A stretch of 6,141 nt of DNA, taken from an uncultured Mediterraneibacter sp. Lineage in GTDB: Bacteria; Bacillota; Clostridia; Lachnospirales; Lachnospiraceae. Under the pieces are notes generated by a model, which saw only the letters and a program-made list of their open reading frames with translations, was not told where the DNA came from and did not search any database. Shown here one piece after another: positions 5,248 to 6,141 of the stretch. The stretch covers positions 1-6,141 of the forward strand of contig CAKRWZ010000093.1 in NCBI GenBank assembly GCA_934418295.1, given 5' to 3'. The translations under genes and the position numbers were made by a program. The stretch's first letter is position 1; every line of letters starts with the position of its first letter.

Positions 5248-6141
5248 TTAATACGACAGCAACTTATCTATCATCTGTACAATGCTTGTTCCATAATCTG
5301 CCGCCGGTGCCCATCCAACCCCGTTTGGATTGGCATTTTTCCCTAACCATTCTACATATGGTGCACTTCCTCTTTTAACGTATTTAAATCTAGGATCTAC
5401 ACAAACATTATTTAACGGCGATGTATTCGCATATGCCTTTAAATGCTGAATCTGTGCTCTTATTCCTGTACGAACATCCTTAAACGAGGCTCCAGAAACA
5501 CCGCCGCCAGTTGCACCAATCCCAGCGAAATTACACTGATATGCTTTCACATCTCCGCCGAATTGCAGCCATCCGGTTTCTTTCATTGCCTGACAAAAAG
5601 CAACTTCTGCTTTAATTCCTTCTGCCTGAGCTTCTTCATAATAAATTTTACAAAATTCTTCTATACTGGAAGCTCCTTTAGTGGCATATATAGATTCTGG
5701 ATATGATTTTTGCTTTTTTTTATAAAACTGAATCATTGCGGATACGGAAGTTTGGGATGTTCCAGAAATACTGGTAAGCGCTATTGTGTCCCCAATTAAT
5801 CTTCCCGATGAATCAAAATGGTACACACGATTTCCAATTTGAAGTTGACAATCAATCGCTACTGCTCCACCCTGTGTAACATAATACTTCTCACCATTCC
5901 AGGTTACAAATCCTGCTGTTGTCTGAATTCCTCCCGTCTTTTCATTTGCATAATACCAGATCTTATTATGTGGATTTTGATAGATCCCCTTTACAAGATG
6001 ACCCTTTTTATCCAAATAAAAATATCTTTGATCCACTTTCCCTTTAGTATCTACCTGTCGATTGATCGCTACTGCTCCACCCTGTGTAACATAATACTTC
6101 TCACCATTCCAGGTTACAAATCCTGCTGTTGTCTGAATTCC
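5248..6141 (-). CDS. Cell-wall-binding repeat protein with C-terminal GH73 glucosaminidase domain (autolysin), 5'-truncated by the window
   Basis: The frame is open to the window edge, giving 297 visible residues; residues are counted from the edge. Residues 1 to about 117 are aromatic and glycine-rich wall-binding repeats (WNGEKYYV, KIWYYANEKTG, RVYHFDSSGRLIG) of the choline-binding-like type. A Ser/Thr/Lys-rich linker follows at about 118-158. The rest is a complete glucosaminidase domain. It includes AEVAFCQAMKETGWLQFGG with predicted catalytic Glu188, NFAGIGATGG (204-213), RAQIQHLKAYA (228-238) and the closing GVGWAPAADYG. GH73 enzymes hydrolyse the GlcNAc-MurNAc bond of peptidoglycan outside the cell. 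The signal peptide and first repeats must lie beyond the edge. A GTG at 6036 could be called as a start, but it is an ordinary Val codon inside a repeat. The gene ends 106 bp before the polysaccharide operon, so a link to wall-attached polysaccharide is possible but unproven. Confidence 0.92.
   Translation of the reverse strand, partial: GIQTTAGFVTWNGEKYYVTQGGAVAINRQVDTKGKVDQRYFYLDKKGHLVKGIYQNPHNKIWYYANEKTGGIQTTAGFVTWNGEKYYVTQGGAVAIDCQLQIGNRVYHFDSSGRLIGDTIALTSISGTSQTSVSAMIQFYKKKQKSYPESIYATKGASSIEEFCKIYYEEAQAEGIKAEVAFCQAMKETGWLQFGGDVKAYQCNFAGIGATGGGVSGASFKDVRTGIRAQIQHLKAYANTSPLNNVCVDPRFKYVKRGSAPYVEWLGKNANPNGVGWAPAADYGTSIVQMIDKLLSY
5855..5931 (-). repeat. 77-bp direct repeat, copy 2 (wall-binding module)
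   Basis: This segment is identical, base for base over 77 bp, to 6065-6141, with a period of 210 bp (70 codons). It encodes visible residues 71-96, GIQTTAGFVTWNGEKYYV followed by TQGGAVAI. Identity stops sharply at 5854, and the sequence after it in translation order differs from that after the other copy. Confidence 0.95.
6065..6141 (-). repeat. 77-bp direct repeat, copy 1 (reaches the window edge)
   Basis: This is the matching copy of 5855-5931. It encodes visible residues 1-26 of the glucosaminidase protein. Because it runs into the window edge, the true repeat may be longer and more copies may lie outside. Confidence 0.95.

Noticed and set aside
5175..5378. Plus-strand open frame of 67 codons crossing the intergenic gap
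   Set aside because: It runs antisense into the glucosaminidase C-terminus, has no convincing binding site, and its sequence has no recognisable feature.
5248..6036. Glucosaminidase gene starting at GTG 6036
   Set aside because: The frame stays open to the window edge, the GTG is a Val codon inside a wall-binding repeat, there is no signal peptide after it, and residues upstream complete another repeat copy.

Overview
The window is a compact, single-strand piece of a surface-polysaccharide locus from a low-GC Gram-positive bacterium. All genes lie on the minus strand, so the biological order runs from high to low coordinates. A gut Clostridia / Lachnospiraceae-type host is the best guess. 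This rests on the purine-rich Shine-Dalgarno sites (for example AAAGGAG), the AT-rich composition, the GH73 glucosaminidase with choline-binding-like wall-binding repeats, and a small WcfS-like sugar transferase whose long N-terminal lead I associate with that group. The species cannot be named from the sequence alone.

Layout in transcription order: (1) 6141-5248, the C-terminal part of a secreted wall hydrolase: cell-wall-binding repeats followed by a complete GH73 glucosaminidase domain, cut at its 5' end by the window edge. (2) 5247-5142, a 106-bp AT-rich intergenic region, the only sizeable gap, with an imperfect inverted repeat and a plausible sigma-A promoter. (3) 5141-3321, a membrane-anchored CapD/PglF/WbpM-type nucleotide-sugar 4,6-dehydratase. 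(4) 3305-2094, a DegT/DnrJ/EryC1/StrS PLP aminotransferase. (5) 2104-1409, a monotopic phosphoglycosyl transferase that starts inside the end of gene 4. (6) 1394-165, a GT4-type glycosyltransferase. (7) 158-1, the N-terminus of a nucleotide-sugar dehydrogenase, cut by the other window edge. Genes 3-7 are separated by at most 15 bp or overlap, so they look like one operon.

Inferred working scheme: the dehydratase converts a UDP-HexNAc (probably UDP-GlcNAc) to the 4-keto-6-deoxy sugar. The aminotransferase aminates C4. The phosphoglycosyl transferase puts the resulting amino sugar phosphate on undecaprenyl phosphate. The GT4 enzyme adds a following sugar, and the dehydrogenase makes a UDP-uronic acid for the chain. 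No PglD-like acetyltransferase lies between aminotransferase and transferase. The set parallels the gene complements (as I recall them) that make 2-acetamido-4-amino-2,4,6-trideoxygalactose (AATGal/FucNAc4N) in Bacteroides fragilis PSA, Shigella sonnei O antigen and pneumococcal type 1 capsule. A repeat unit with a free amine plus a uronic acid would be zwitterionic. That is an inference worth testing, not something the sequence proves.

I saw no RNA genes, CRISPR arrays, insertion sequences or attachment sites, and no wholly new system. The points of most interest are the possible zwitterionic polysaccharide chemistry, a Ser-Trp in place of the usual Ser-Pro in the transferase membrane helix, and a 77-bp exact repeat in the wall-binding domain.
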